The notes under the pieces are model-generated. The model ran no database searches. It was not told where the DNA came from and was given only the letters and a program-made list of their open reading frames with translations. From the NCBI RefSeq assembly GCF_009296265.1, contig NZ_WBJS01000003.1, positions 372,001 to 436,000 on the forward strand: a stretch of DNA of 64,000 nucleotides, given 5' to 3'. Each line of letters begins with the position of its first letter. Position 1 is the first letter of the stretch. Positions 8,430 to 17,191 of this stretch are shown here, piece after piece. Made by a program: the position numbers and the translations under genes. Source of the DNA: Thioclava sp. JE_KL1 (GTDB lineage Bacteria; Pseudomonadota; Alphaproteobacteria; Rhodobacterales; Rhodobacteraceae).

Positions 8430-9500
8430 GTGAATGCGATCGCGCCCATGGCGCTCGGTCATATGGCCGGGTCCGACTCGGCTGGCGACAAATCCGCCCG
8501 GCCGGGACCGCTTTCGCGGCGCCAGAAAGCTGCGATCATCGTGCGGCTGCTCGCCTCCGAAGGGCTGAAACTGCCGCTGACGGAGTTGAGCGACGACCAC
8601 CAGACCGAACTGACCGAGGCTGTGGCGCAGCTGCGTCTGGTCGACCGCGCCACCATCGCGAGCGTGGTGGAAGAGTTCTGCGAAGAATTGGAAGCTGTCG
8701 GCATCGCTTTTCCCGGCGGGCTGGAAGGCGCGCTGTCGCTGCTCGATGGTCAGCTCTCGCCCTCGGCCTCGAACCGGTTGCGCAGGCTGGCCTCCGGCTC
8801 CTCGCGCGCCGATCCATGGCAGCGGATCGCGGGCCTCACCGCAGAGGTGCTTCTGCCCGTGCTGGAAGGCGAAAGCGTCGAAGTGGGCGCGGTGATGCTG
8901 TCGAAGCTGTCGGTTGCGAAATCTGCCGAATTGCTCGGGCTGCTGCCCGGAGAGAAAGCGCGGCGGATTGCCTATGCGGTCTCGCTGACCGGCAATGTCG
9001 CGCCCGAAACCGTGCTGCGGATCGGGCAGGCGCTCGCGGCGCAACTCGATGCCACCCCGCCCAAAGCCTTCGATTCCGGGCCGGTGGAACGGGTGGGTGC
9101 GATCCTGAACTACTCGGCCTCCGCCACCCGCGACGCGGTGCTCAAGGGGTTGGAGGAAGAGGACAAGACCTTCGCCGACGAGGTGAAGAAGGCAATCTTC
9201 ACCTTCGCCAATATCCCCGCCCGCATCGACACACGCGATATCCCGAAAGTGCTGCGCGTGGTCGATCAGACGCAGCTGACCGTCGCGCTTGCCGGGGCGA
9301 CCGGCCCGTTGCAGCCCGCGGCGGAGTTCATTCTTGCCAACATGTCCCAGCGCATGGCGCAAAGCTTGCGCGACGAGATGGCGAATCTGGGCAAGGTGAA
9401 GGAGAAAGACGCCGAAGAGGCGATGAGCGCGGTCGTCGCCGCAATCCGGGAGATGGAAGCCGCGGGAGAGATATTCCTCGTCGCGGAGGACGACGATTGA
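8430..9500 (+). CDS. fliG: FliG-like flagellar motor switch protein
   Basis: About 356 residues. FliG forms the cytoplasmic C-ring of the flagellar motor and takes part in torque and switching. The N-terminal part (LSRRQKAAIIVRLL through VVEEFCEEL) fits FliG_N. The later part with AILNYSASATRDAVLKGLE, IFTFANIPARIDTRDIPKVL and ILANMSQRMAQSLRDEM fits the FliG middle and C-terminal domains, including helices that carry charged residues in known FliGs. The GTG at 8430 is preferred because GGAGG lies 8 nt upstream; an ATG at 8406 has no ribosome site. No other flagellar gene is nearby, so this is a stand-alone copy. Confidence 0.75.
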   Translation: MNAIAPMALGHMAGSDSAGDKSARPGPLSRRQKAAIIVRLLASEGLKLPLTELSDDHQTELTEAVAQLRLVDRATIASVVEEFCEELEAVGIAFPGGLEGALSLLDGQLSPSASNRLRRLASGSSRADPWQRIAGLTAEVLLPVLEGESVEVGAVMLSKLSVAKSAELLGLLPGEKARRIAYAVSLTGNVAPETVLRIGQALAAQLDATPPKAFDSGPVERVGAILNYSASATRDAVLKGLEEEDKTFADEVKKAIFTFANIPARIDTRDIPKVLRVVDQTQLTVALAGATGPLQPAAEFILANMSQRMAQSLRDEMANLGKVKEKDAEEAMSAVVAAIREMEAAGEIFLVAEDDD

Positions 9501-9569
9501 GCGAAAGATTCTGTCGCCGCGCCCCGTTTGGCGCCACTCTTCGCGCCAAAGCCGCACCCTGCCCCGCAA

Positions 9570-9602
9570 TGTTATCGCAAACACCGCGTGTTTACGCTAA
9601 CA
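9570..9602 (+). promoter_or_regulatory. Two tandem LacI-like operator palindromes upstream of the first gap gene
   Basis: TGTTATCGCAAACA (9570-9583) and TGTTTACGCTAACA (9589-9602) are two 14-bp pseudo-palindromes with a central CG, 19 bp centre to centre, ending 76 nt before the gap start. Together they also form a larger inverted repeat (9569-9603, 14 of 16 positions paired). The shape matches LacI-family sites, and gap genes are known targets of CceR/PckR-type carbon regulators in alphaproteobacteria. The regulator itself is not in this window. Confidence 0.55.
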
Positions 9603-9678
9603 TACTGTTTCAAAACCTTTTCCCAAATTGCATGCAATGGTATCCAGCGCCGAAATCACGCGCTTCGGAGAGATCATC

Positions 9679-10680
9679 ATGACCGTCACCATCGGGATCA
9701 ACGGCTTCGGCCGCATCGGGCGCTGCACGCTCGCGCATATCGCGGAAGCCGCGCGCAATGACGTGCAGGTCGTCAAGATCAACGCCACCGGCCCGATCGA
9801 GACCAATGCGCATCTCCTGAAATACGACTCCGTCCACGGCCGGTTCGGCGGGCAGGTGAAAGTCGCGGGCAACACGCTCGACCTCGGGCGCGGCCCGATC
9901 GACGTGATGTCGACCTACGACCCGGAAGAACTCGACTGGGACGGCGTCGATGTCGTTCTCGAATGCACCGGCAAGTTCAACGCCCGCGACAAGGCCGCCG
10001 TCCATCTGGGTCGCGGTGCGAAGCGGGTTCTGGTCTCGGCGCCTGCGACCGATGCCGACAAGACCGTGGTCTACGGCGTGAACCATCGCGAGTTGACCCA
10101 GGCGCATCACGTCGTCTCGAACGGGTCGTGCACGACGAACTGCCTCGCGCCGCTCGCCAAGGTGCTCAATGACACGATCGGCATCGAATCGGGCGTGATG
10201 ACGACGATCCATTCCTATACCGGCGATCAGCCCACGCTCGACCGTCGCCACAAGGATCTCTATCGCGCCCGTGCTGCGGCGATGGCGATGATCCCGACCT
10301 CCACCGGCGCCGCGAAAGCTCTGGGCGAGGTGCTGCCCGAGCTGCAAGGCCGCCTCGACGGCACCGCGCTGCGCGTCCCGACCCCCAATGTTTCCGCGGT
10401 CGATCTGACCTTCGAGGCGCGCAAGACCGTCACCCGCGACGAGGTGAACGAGATCGTCCGCGAGGCCGCTGCCGGCTACATGGGCATGGTGCTGGGCTAC
10501 GACCCCGAGCCGAAGGTCTCGATCGACTTCAACCATACGCAGCAATCCTCTATCTTCGCGCCGGACCAGACCAAGGTTGTGGGCAAGCTTGTCCGCGTGT
10601 TGGCCTGGTACGATAACGAATGGGGGTTCTCCTGCCGCATGGCCGATGTGGCCGGGGCGATGGGGCGACTCGTGCACTGA
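9679..10680 (+). CDS. gap: Glyceraldehyde-3-phosphate dehydrogenase, GapB-like (probably NADP-preferring)
   Basis: A 333-residue enzyme interconverting glyceraldehyde-3-phosphate and 1,3-bisphosphoglycerate. Rossmann motif [10 protein letters not shown], catalytic Cys151 (SNGSCTTN) and His178 (TIHSY) are intact. At the cofactor selector it has KINATG (Asn35-Ala36-Thr37), lacking the Asp that selects NAD. Together with CTGKFNARDK and NEWGFSCR this resembles the gluconeogenic, NADP-using GapB of Bacillus. The ATG at 9679 has GGAG 8 nt upstream; an earlier ATG at 9628 would add 17 non-family residues. A second gap with the NAD-type residue lies 282 nt downstream. Cofactor preference is inferred. 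Confidence 0.93.
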   Translation: MTVTIGINGFGRIGRCTLAHIAEAARNDVQVVKINATGPIETNAHLLKYDSVHGRFGGQVKVAGNTLDLGRGPIDVMSTYDPEELDWDGVDVVLECTGKFNARDKAAVHLGRGAKRVLVSAPATDADKTVVYGVNHRELTQAHHVVSNGSCTTNCLAPLAKVLNDTIGIESGVMTTIHSYTGDQPTLDRRHKDLYRARAAAMAMIPTSTGAAKALGEVLPELQGRLDGTALRVPTPNVSAVDLTFEARKTVTRDEVNEIVREAAAGYMGMVLGYDPEPKVSIDFNHTQQSSIFAPDQTKVVGKLVRVLAWYDNEWGFSCRMADVAGAMGRLVH

Positions 10681-10711
10681 CGCGCCGGGCAAGGGCGCGC
10701 GAAGGGGATAG

Positions 10712-10855
10712 ATGACCAATCGGATCGCGCTCTGGCTTGGGGCCCTCCTCATTTTGCTCATTTTGGCGGATGTGATGGCGGATGACGGCCGCATCTTGCT
10801 GTTTCTGGCGAAAAAAACTGCCGATCTCGTTCAATATGTCGCTTTCTGGCGCTAG
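10712..10855 (+). CDS. 47-residue single-pass membrane protein between the gap genes
   Basis: A short frame with ATG at 10712 and a GGGG ribosome site (gaaggggatag) just upstream. The peptide starts MTNRIALWLGALLILLILAD, one clear transmembrane helix, and continues with an amphipathic, basic C-terminal part ending LVQYVAFWR. It sits 31 nt after the first gap, with a small stem (CGCGCC/GGCGCG, 10681-10699) between, and is probably co-transcribed with it. I recall similar short membrane proteins beside gap in related bacteria, but no function is known to me. Confidence 0.65.
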   Translation: MTNRIALWLGALLILLILADVMADDGRILLFLAKKTADLVQYVAFWR

Positions 10856-10896
10856 CATCGGGCTGCACCCCGTTGACCTTTGGCGCTGAACGCGCT

Positions 10897-10910
10897 TGTT
10901 AGCGTTAACG
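10897..10910 (+). promoter_or_regulatory. LacI-like operator upstream of the second gap gene
   Basis: TGTTAGCGTTAACG has the same TGTTWNCG-centred palindrome as the pair before the first gap. It lies 52 nt before the gap start, a position suited to repression or control of a local promoter. Confidence 0.5.
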
Positions 10911-10962
10911 GAAGACCTGCCCGTGCAACTCCCTGCCGGGCAGCCAGCCAGAGGAGACGGAT

Positions 10963-11964
<1,002 letters not shown>

Positions 11965-12004
11965 GCGTGATCGGGGCACCGCCCCGGACATTGCGAATAT
12001 GACG

Positions 12005-12035
12005 AAAGGGCGGTCCATCTTGGGCTGCCCTTTTT
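12005..12035 (+). terminator. Intrinsic terminator of the second gap gene
   Basis: AAAGGGC (12005-12011) pairs with GCCCTTT (12027-12033), followed by a run of five T (12031-12035). A smaller GGGGC/GCCCC stem precedes it at about 11973-11985. Confidence 0.85.
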
Positions 12036-12206
12036 CGTTCACCCCTCACACACGGCTCGCAGAGCATGCACGCGCCCTCTCACCCGCGCCGCGAGCCTTG
12101 ATGCATGGTGATAGAACCCTTTGAAATCCGGGACGTTTTAGGGCCATGGAGCGCGCCGCCCGGCGCCTCCGCCTTAGCTGAACCCCGTCACGAAAGGGAA
12201 TATCCC

Positions 12207-13007
12207 ATGGAACGCAGCAAGAAATTCCTCGCCCTCGCCCTCTCCTCCGCGCTGATCGCGGGCCCCGCGAGCTTTGAGATGGCCAATGCCGCCACCACGA
12301 GTTCCAACAGCAACTCAAGCGGCACCGCGATGCAGAGCGCGCAGAGCCAAGGCAATGACGCGGTCTCGCAGACCACGGCAAGCTCGACCGACAAGGACTT
12401 GCTGACCACGGTCAATGACGCCTACACCGCGATGCGCGAAGTGCGCGCGGCGCGTCTGGCGATCTTCGACGGCAATACCGACATGGCGACCAAGATGACC
12501 AAGGACGCCACCGCGAAAATGCAGTCCGCCGAGAAGGCCGAGAGCAAATGGGGCGTGCCCTCGAAAGCGGGCAAGAAAGGCGTGACTTACCTGCCCTTCG
12601 ACAGCTCCATCGCGCTTGGTGAAAGCTTCACGGTGACGCCGGACAACCAGAAGGCGGTCGGCAAGGCCAATCAGCAGATGGCGCAGGGGAACGCAAAAGC
12701 CGCCGCCAAGACGCTGAAGGACAACGATATCGACGTGTCGATCTCGGCGGCAATGGTGCCCGCGAAGGCGTCGCTCGCCCACCTGCAGGACGCATCGAAG
12801 CTCATCAAGTCGGGCAATTACTACGAAGCGAACCTTGCGCTGAAAGGCGTCGAGGATTCCGTCGTGATCGACCAATGGGGGCTCGACAACCTGCCGCAGC
12901 AGGCGGGCAACGCCACGAAATCCTCGGCAAATGCGAGCGGCAGCACTCAGATGAAGCAGAAATCGCAGCAGAGCGGCACGTCGGCCAACTCCGCCTCGAA
13001 CGGCTGA
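12207..13007 (+). CDS. YfdX family protein
   Basis: A 266-residue exported protein. The ATG at 12207, with AAAGGGAA upstream, opens a signal peptide (MERSKKFLALALSSALIAGP, cleavage near ANAA); a longer frame upstream lacks one. A Ser/Asn/Gln-rich linker is followed by the YfdX-like helical core (about residues 60-235), including VRAARLAIFDGNTDMA and GNYYEANLALKGVEDSV. The tail is again Ser/Asn-rich. YfdX of enteric bacteria is periplasmic and linked to acid stress, with no known enzyme activity. It stands alone and converges head-on with coaD with no spacing. Confidence 0.8.
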   Translation: MERSKKFLALALSSALIAGPASFEMANAATTSSNSNSSGTAMQSAQSQGNDAVSQTTASSTDKDLLTTVNDAYTAMREVRAARLAIFDGNTDMATKMTKDATAKMQSAEKAESKWGVPSKAGKKGVTYLPFDSSIALGESFTVTPDNQKAVGKANQQMAQGNAKAAAKTLKDNDIDVSISAAMVPAKASLAHLQDASKLIKSGNYYEANLALKGVEDSVVIDQWGLDNLPQQAGNATKSSANASGSTQMKQKSQQSGTSANSASNG

Positions 13008-13505
13008 TCAGCGGTTGGCGTAAGCCTTGACCAAGGCATCGCGCACGGCGGGGGTGACGAATTTCGAGACATCCCCGTCGAGCCGCGCGATTTCCTTCAC
13101 CAGCTTCGAGGCGATCGCCTGACGCCGTGCATCGGCCATCAGGAACACCGTCTCGACCGAGGCGTCGAGCGCGCGGTTCATCCCGACCATCTGGAATTCA
13201 TATTCGAAATCGGCCACCGCGCGCAGGCCGCGCACGATCACGCTCGCGCCGACATCCTTGGCGCAGTCGATCAGCAGGTTTTCGAAGGGATGGACGACGA
13301 TCTCGCCGCCGCGGCGGTCGGTGATCTTCGCGCACTCATCCTGAAGCATGGCGACGCGTTCCTCGAGCGAGAAAAGCGGCCCCTTGTCACGGTTGATCGC
13401 GACCCCGATCACGAGCCGATCCACCAGAGCCATCGCGCGCTCGATGATATCGAGGTGGCCCAGCGTGACCGGATCGAAAGTTCCGGGGTAAAGACCGATC
13501 CGCAT
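13008..13505 (-). CDS. coaD: Phosphopantetheine adenylyltransferase
   Basis: A 165-residue nucleotidyltransferase that adenylates 4'-phosphopantetheine, the penultimate step of coenzyme A synthesis. It begins MRIGLYPGTFDPVTLGH, containing the T-x-G-H adenylyl-binding motif; RGLRAVADFEYEFQM and the ASKLVKEIA segment (the usual ISSTKVRE region) follow. Length is typical of bacterial CoaD. A pantothenate kinase gene (coaX) for the first step of the same pathway lies elsewhere in the window at 39.2-40.0 kb. Confidence 0.96.
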   Translation of the reverse strand: MRIGLYPGTFDPVTLGHLDIIERAMALVDRLVIGVAINRDKGPLFSLEERVAMLQDECAKITDRRGGEIVVHPFENLLIDCAKDVGASVIVRGLRAVADFEYEFQMVGMNRALDASVETVFLMADARRQAIASKLVKEIARLDGDVSKFVTPAVRDALVKAYANR

Positions 13506-13595
13506 GGCATCCTCCCTCGTCGCCCGCCAAAAAGCTCAGCGCACGCAACTATATTGCGTGGCTAAATGCAAGCGGGAAGGTGCCGCAATGCGGCA

Positions 13596-14030
13596 TCAGT
13601 TGCCCATGATCATGCCCTGAAGCGACTCTTTCTCCATATGGAGCTCGTTCAGACGCGCCTTGACCACGTCCCCGATTGAGATCACGCCGACCATCTTGCC
13701 GTTCTCGCGCACGGGCATGTGGCGGAAGCGGCCCTCGGTCATCAGGCTCATCACCTCTTCGGTGCTGTCCATCGGGGCGCAATGCTTGACGTCGCGGGTC
13801 ATGACATCACTGGCGGTCATCACCAGACAATCCGCACCGCGCCGCGCGATTTCACGCACAACATCGCGTTCCGAGACGATCCCGTCGACGGTTTCCCCGT
13901 CTTGCGAGACGATCACCGCACCGATGCGTTTCGAAGAAAGCAGGGCGACGACCTCGCTCAGCTTCATGTCGGGGGCGACGGTGAAAACTTCCATCTCGCC
14001 CTTGTTCTTGAGAATCTGCATAACCTGCAT
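13596..14030 (-). CDS. Two-CBS-domain protein
   Basis: A 144-residue cytosolic protein made almost entirely of a CBS pair. The first CBS runs about residues 12-65 (VFTVAPDMKLSEVVALL to GIVSERDVVREIA), the second about 75-128 (VMTRDVKHCAPMDSTEEVM to GVISIGDVVKARL). CBS pairs bind adenosine nucleotides and act as sensors, but the partner cannot be told. The ATG at 14030 has AAGGAG at ideal spacing. It lies 90 nt upstream of coaD on the same strand and could be co-transcribed with it. Confidence 0.88.
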   Translation of the reverse strand: MQVMQILKNKGEMEVFTVAPDMKLSEVVALLSSKRIGAVIVSQDGETVDGIVSERDVVREIARRGADCLVMTASDVMTRDVKHCAPMDSTEEVMSLMTEGRFRHMPVRENGKMVGVISIGDVVKARLNELHMEKESLQGMIMGN

Positions 14031-14120
14031 CGGCGTCTCCTTGAAAAACGTCGTCTAAACCCAAGCGTCCCACTGCTTTCATAGATTTGTCAACGGCTTT
14101 GCGGTTCACGGGGCCGCCAG

Positions 14121-15020
14121 TTATATTTCAACCGCAGCGTGTTCGAGCCGCGCGACCTCGTCGCGAAGCCCCTGCCCTAGCGCTTCGGCGAAGCGGGTCA
14201 GACGCTCGGATCGGCGGTCATCGGCGTGGCGGATCAACCAAAAGGCGCGGTTGAGCCGGATCTCGTCGCCCAGCACCCGTTGAACGCCGGGGGCGAAGGG
14301 GATCGCGAAGTCGTGGACAATGCCCACGCCCGCGCCCGCCTCGATCATCCGGGTTTGCACGGCCGCTGAATTCGACGCCAGCCCCATCACCTCGGCCTCG
14401 GTCTCGGCGAAGTAGTCCAGCTCCTTGTCGAAGATCATGTCGGGGATGTAGCCGATCATCCGGTGATGACGCAGATCCTCCTTGCAGGTGATCGGCGGCG
14501 CCTTCGCGAGATAGTCGCGATGCGCGGCGAGGCTAAGGTGATAGTCGCTCAGCTTCTGCACGGTCAGGCGACCCGCCGTCGGGCGCGAGACCGCGATTGC
14601 CATATCCGCCTCGCGTTTCGAGAGGTTGAAGACCCGCGGCAAGGCGACGACCTGGATCTCCAGCCCGGGATTGTCCTCGGCGATCTTCGCGCAGACCTGC
14701 GGTAGAAGGTAATTCGCGCAGCCATCGGGCGCGCCGATCCGCAACTGCCCCGTCAACTGGCCCGCGATGCCGGACAGCTCTTCATCGGCGCCCGCGAAGA
14801 CCTGCTCCGCCGCCTCGGCATGGGGCAGGAGCCGATCGCCCGACTCGGAGAGCGCATAGCCCTGCGGCGATTTCACGAAGAGTTTCGCGCCCACCCCTTC
14901 TTCGAGCCGCGCGATGCGCCGTCCTACGGTGGCCGCGTCCAGCTTCAACCGCCGCCCGGCGCCCGACAGGCTCTCGGCCCGTGCGACGGCAAGGAAAATC
15001 CGCAGGTCGTCCCAGTCCAT
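14121..15020 (-). CDS. LysR-family transcriptional regulator
   Basis: A 299-residue LysR-type regulator. The N-terminal winged helix (MDWDDLRIFLAVARAESL, then RRLKLDAATVGRRIARLEE) is followed by the periplasmic-binding-like effector domain from about residue 90. The ATG at 15020 has GAGGAG upstream; an ATG 27 nt earlier would not fit the family. It is divergent from mmsA with 115 nt between them, the usual LysR arrangement, so it probably controls mmsA and itself. The effector is unknown; a valine or propionate-pathway intermediate is plausible. An inverted repeat at 15055-15081 is a candidate site. Confidence 0.9.
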   Translation of the reverse strand: MDWDDLRIFLAVARAESLSGAGRRLKLDAATVGRRIARLEEGVGAKLFVKSPQGYALSESGDRLLPHAEAAEQVFAGADEELSGIAGQLTGQLRIGAPDGCANYLLPQVCAKIAEDNPGLEIQVVALPRVFNLSKREADMAIAVSRPTAGRLTVQKLSDYHLSLAAHRDYLAKAPPITCKEDLRHHRMIGYIPDMIFDKELDYFAETEAEVMGLASNSAAVQTRMIEAGAGVGIVHDFAIPFAPGVQRVLGDEIRLNRAFWLIRHADDRRSERLTRFAEALGQGLRDEVARLEHAAVEI

Positions 15021-15054
15021 ATCGCGCTCCTCTTTGCAAAAATGCAAAACGCTT

Positions 15055-15081
15055 TTGAGCTACTTCCTCTTTTATGCTCAA
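15055..15081. promoter_or_regulatory. Candidate LysR-type operator between lysR and mmsA
   Basis: TTGAGC (15055-15060) and GCTCAA (15076-15081) form an inverted repeat with a 15-nt AT-rich spacer, centred about 68 nt before mmsA. A second inverted repeat, TTTGCA-AAAA-TGCAAA (15033-15048), sits closer to the lysR start. Confidence 0.4.
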
Positions 15082-15135
15082 TTTCGCAAGGCTAGAGTGC
15101 GCCCAAGCCAAGATTATCTGTAGGAGGAGCGTCTC

Positions 15136-16638
15136 ATGGAAGAAATCGGTCACTGGATCAACGGCAAGCGCGTTGCAGGCACGTCCGGCCGCTTCGGCGA
15201 AGTCTTCAACCCCGCCACCGGCGAGCAGATCGCCAAGGTCGCGCTGGCCACCCCGGCCGAGCTGGATGCCGCAATCGCGGACGCCGCAAAAGCGCAGCTG
15301 GAATGGCAGAAGGTCAATCCGCAGCGCCGCGCCCGCGTGATGATGAAATTCGGTCAACTGATCGAGCGCGACATGGACAAGCTCGCCGAGGCTCTGTCGA
15401 AAGAGCACGGCAAGACCATCCCCGACGCGAAGGGCGACGTGCAGCGTGGCCTCGAAGTGATCGAGGTCTGCATGGGCGCGCCGGCGATGCTCAAGGGCGA
15501 ATACACGGGCGACGCAGGCCCCGGTATCGACCTCTACTCGATGCGCCAGCCGCTGGGCGTCGTGGCCGGCATCACGCCGTTCAACTTCCCTGCCATGATC
15601 CCGCTGTGGAAAATGGGCCCGGCGCTTTCGGCAGGTAACGCGATGATCCTCAAGCCGTCCGAGCGCGTGCCGACCACCGCGATCATGCTCGCGGAACTGG
15701 CGCAGGAAGCCGGTCTTCCCGATGGCGTTCTGCAGGTCGTCAACGGCGACAAGGAAGCCGTGGACACGATCCTCGATCACGAAACGATCCAGGGCGTGGG
15801 CTTCGTGGGTTCGACCCCGATCGCGCAATACATCTACGGTCGTGCGGCCACCAACGGCAAGCGCGCGCAGTGCTTCGGCGGTGCGAAGAACCACATGATC
15901 ATCATGCCCGACGCGGACATGGACAAGGCCGCCGACGCGCTGATCGGCGCGGGCTACGGCGCCGCTGGCGAGCGCTGCATGGCGATCTCGGTTGCGGTTC
16001 CGGTGGGCGACGGCACGGCGGATGCGCTGGTCGAACGTCTCGTGCCGAAGATCGAGAAGCTGAAAGTCGGCCCCTATACCGGCGGCGACGACGTGGATTA
16101 CGGCCCCGTCATCACCAAGCAGGCGCAGGAGCGGATCAAGTCGCTCATCAATTCGGGTGTCGATCAGGGTGCGAACCTTGTCGTCGACGGCCGCGACTTC
16201 TCGCTGCAGGGCTATGAGGACGGCTTCTTCGTCGGCCCGTCGCTCTTCGACAACGTCACCCCCGACATGGACATCTACAAAGAGGAAATCTTTGGCCCGG
16301 TCCTGTCGATGGTGCGCACGAAGTCCTATGACGAGGCGCTCGATCTTGTCATCGACAGCCCCTACGGCAACGGCACCGCGATCTACACCGCCGATGGCGA
16401 TGTGGCACGCGACTTTGCGGCGAACGTCAATGTCGGCATGGTCGGAATCAACTTCCCGATCCCGGTTCCGCTGAGCTACTACACCTTCGGCGGCTGGAAG
16501 AAGTCGGCCTTCGGCGACCTCAACCAGTACGGCCCGGACGCCTTCCGCTTCTACACCAAGACCAAGACCGTCACGGCGCGTTGGTTCTCGGGCATCAAGG
16601 ACGAAGGCGCGGCGCTGAACTTCAAGGCGCTCGACTGA
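15136..16638 (+). CDS. mmsA: Methylmalonate-semialdehyde dehydrogenase (CoA-acylating)
   Basis: A 500-residue aldehyde dehydrogenase superfamily enzyme. It oxidises methylmalonate semialdehyde to propionyl-CoA in valine (and thymine, inositol) breakdown. The N-terminal IGHWINGKRVAGTSGR and the active-site block AGERCMAISVAV, with catalytic Cys281, are characteristic of the CoA-dependent branch, as is GSTPIAQYIY at the NAD site. Length matches the family. AGGAGG stands before the ATG. It is transcribed alone, divergent from a LysR gene, and ends at two consecutive hairpins including a very strong terminator. Confidence 0.96.
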   Translation: MEEIGHWINGKRVAGTSGRFGEVFNPATGEQIAKVALATPAELDAAIADAAKAQLEWQKVNPQRRARVMMKFGQLIERDMDKLAEALSKEHGKTIPDAKGDVQRGLEVIEVCMGAPAMLKGEYTGDAGPGIDLYSMRQPLGVVAGITPFNFPAMIPLWKMGPALSAGNAMILKPSERVPTTAIMLAELAQEAGLPDGVLQVVNGDKEAVDTILDHETIQGVGFVGSTPIAQYIYGRAATNGKRAQCFGGAKNHMIIMPDADMDKAADALIGAGYGAAGERCMAISVAVPVGDGTADALVERLVPKIEKLKVGPYTGGDDVDYGPVITKQAQERIKSLINSGVDQGANLVVDGRDFSLQGYEDGFFVGPSLFDNVTPDMDIYKEEIFGPVLSMVRTKSYDEALDLVIDSPYGNGTAIYTADGDVARDFAANVNVGMVGINFPIPVPLSYYTFGGWKKSAFGDLNQYGPDAFRFYTKTKTVTARWFSGIKDEGAALNFKALD

Positions 16639-16647
16639 TCTTGCGGC

Positions 16648-16667
16648 GGGCGGTTCGCGAACCGCCC
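16648..16667. repeat. Perfect 20-bp palindrome after mmsA
   Basis: GGGCGGTT (16648-16655) and AACCGCCC (16660-16667) with a central CGCG form a perfect palindrome immediately after the mmsA stop. It may add to termination or protect the mRNA 3' end. Confidence 0.6.
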
Positions 16668-16682
16668 TCCCCCACAGATAGG

Positions 16683-16713
16683 AAAACGCCCCGCCGATTG
16701 GCGGGGCGTTTTT
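16683..16713 (+). terminator. Strong intrinsic terminator of mmsA
   Basis: AACGCCCCGCC (16685-16695) pairs perfectly with GGCGGGGCGTT (16700-16710) around a GATT loop, with A-run before and T-run after, so it can work in both directions (mmsA and the converging lectin gene). Confidence 0.9.
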
Positions 16714-16734
16714 CGTGGCATGAGACCGTGCGGA

Positions 16735-17085
16735 TCAATCGATGTCCCAGTCATCCTCATGCGAGACGCCGCCCAGTGCCAGCCAATCCGCGCGCACCCG
16801 CGCCACACGACTGTCGCCCCAGGTGCGGAAGACGATCACGAAGCCATCTGGCGTGACGCCGTCGCTGGAGATATCCATCCGCGAATTGTGCTTGCCGTCC
16901 ACGTCCCACATCGACAGCGAGACCTGCACCATCGGCGTCGCGCGGAAGGGCTCCGCGAAGGCAACCTTCTTGCGCAGCTCGCGCGGGCCCTCGCCCGTCC
17001 ACATGGCGCCGCCATCCTGATAGTCGGAGAACAGCGCGAGCGAGCCGCGTTGCATCCCCAGACGGTGGCTTTCGATCGTGATCAT
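16735..17085 (-). CDS. H-type lectin domain protein
   Basis: A 116-residue protein consisting mainly of an H-type lectin domain (PF09458), a small beta-sandwich that in animals binds N-acetylgalactosamine. Matching features are KKVAFAEPFRATPMVQVSLS, DVDGKHNSRM, TPDGFVIVFRTWGDS and the closing VRADWLALG. No signal peptide is seen, so it is cytosolic or exported in an unusual way. The ATG at 17085 is preferred; one at 17109 is also in frame. It lies downstream of the atp terminator on the same strand. Bacterial members have no known role. Confidence 0.75.
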   Translation of the reverse strand: MITIESHRLGMQRGSLALFSDYQDGGAMWTGEGPRELRKKVAFAEPFRATPMVQVSLSMWDVDGKHNSRMDISSDGVTPDGFVIVFRTWGDSRVARVRADWLALGGVSHEDDWDID

Positions 17086-17142
17086 CGAGACAGGGCCTCT
17101 TTCTTTCAACCTGAGGCAGAGCTTACCGCAACTGCAGACAAT

Positions 17143-17169
17143 AAAAAGCCCCGGAAAATCCGGGGCTTC
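17143..17169 (-). terminator. Intrinsic terminator of the atp operon
   Basis: AAGCCCCGGA (17146-17155) and TCCGGGGCTT (17159-17168) form a 10-bp stem with a 3-nt loop. Read on the minus strand it is followed by a T-run (plus-strand A-run 17143-17147), just after the atpC stop. Confidence 0.88.
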
Positions 17170-17191
17170 CTAAATCTTTTCGCGAGAGGTC

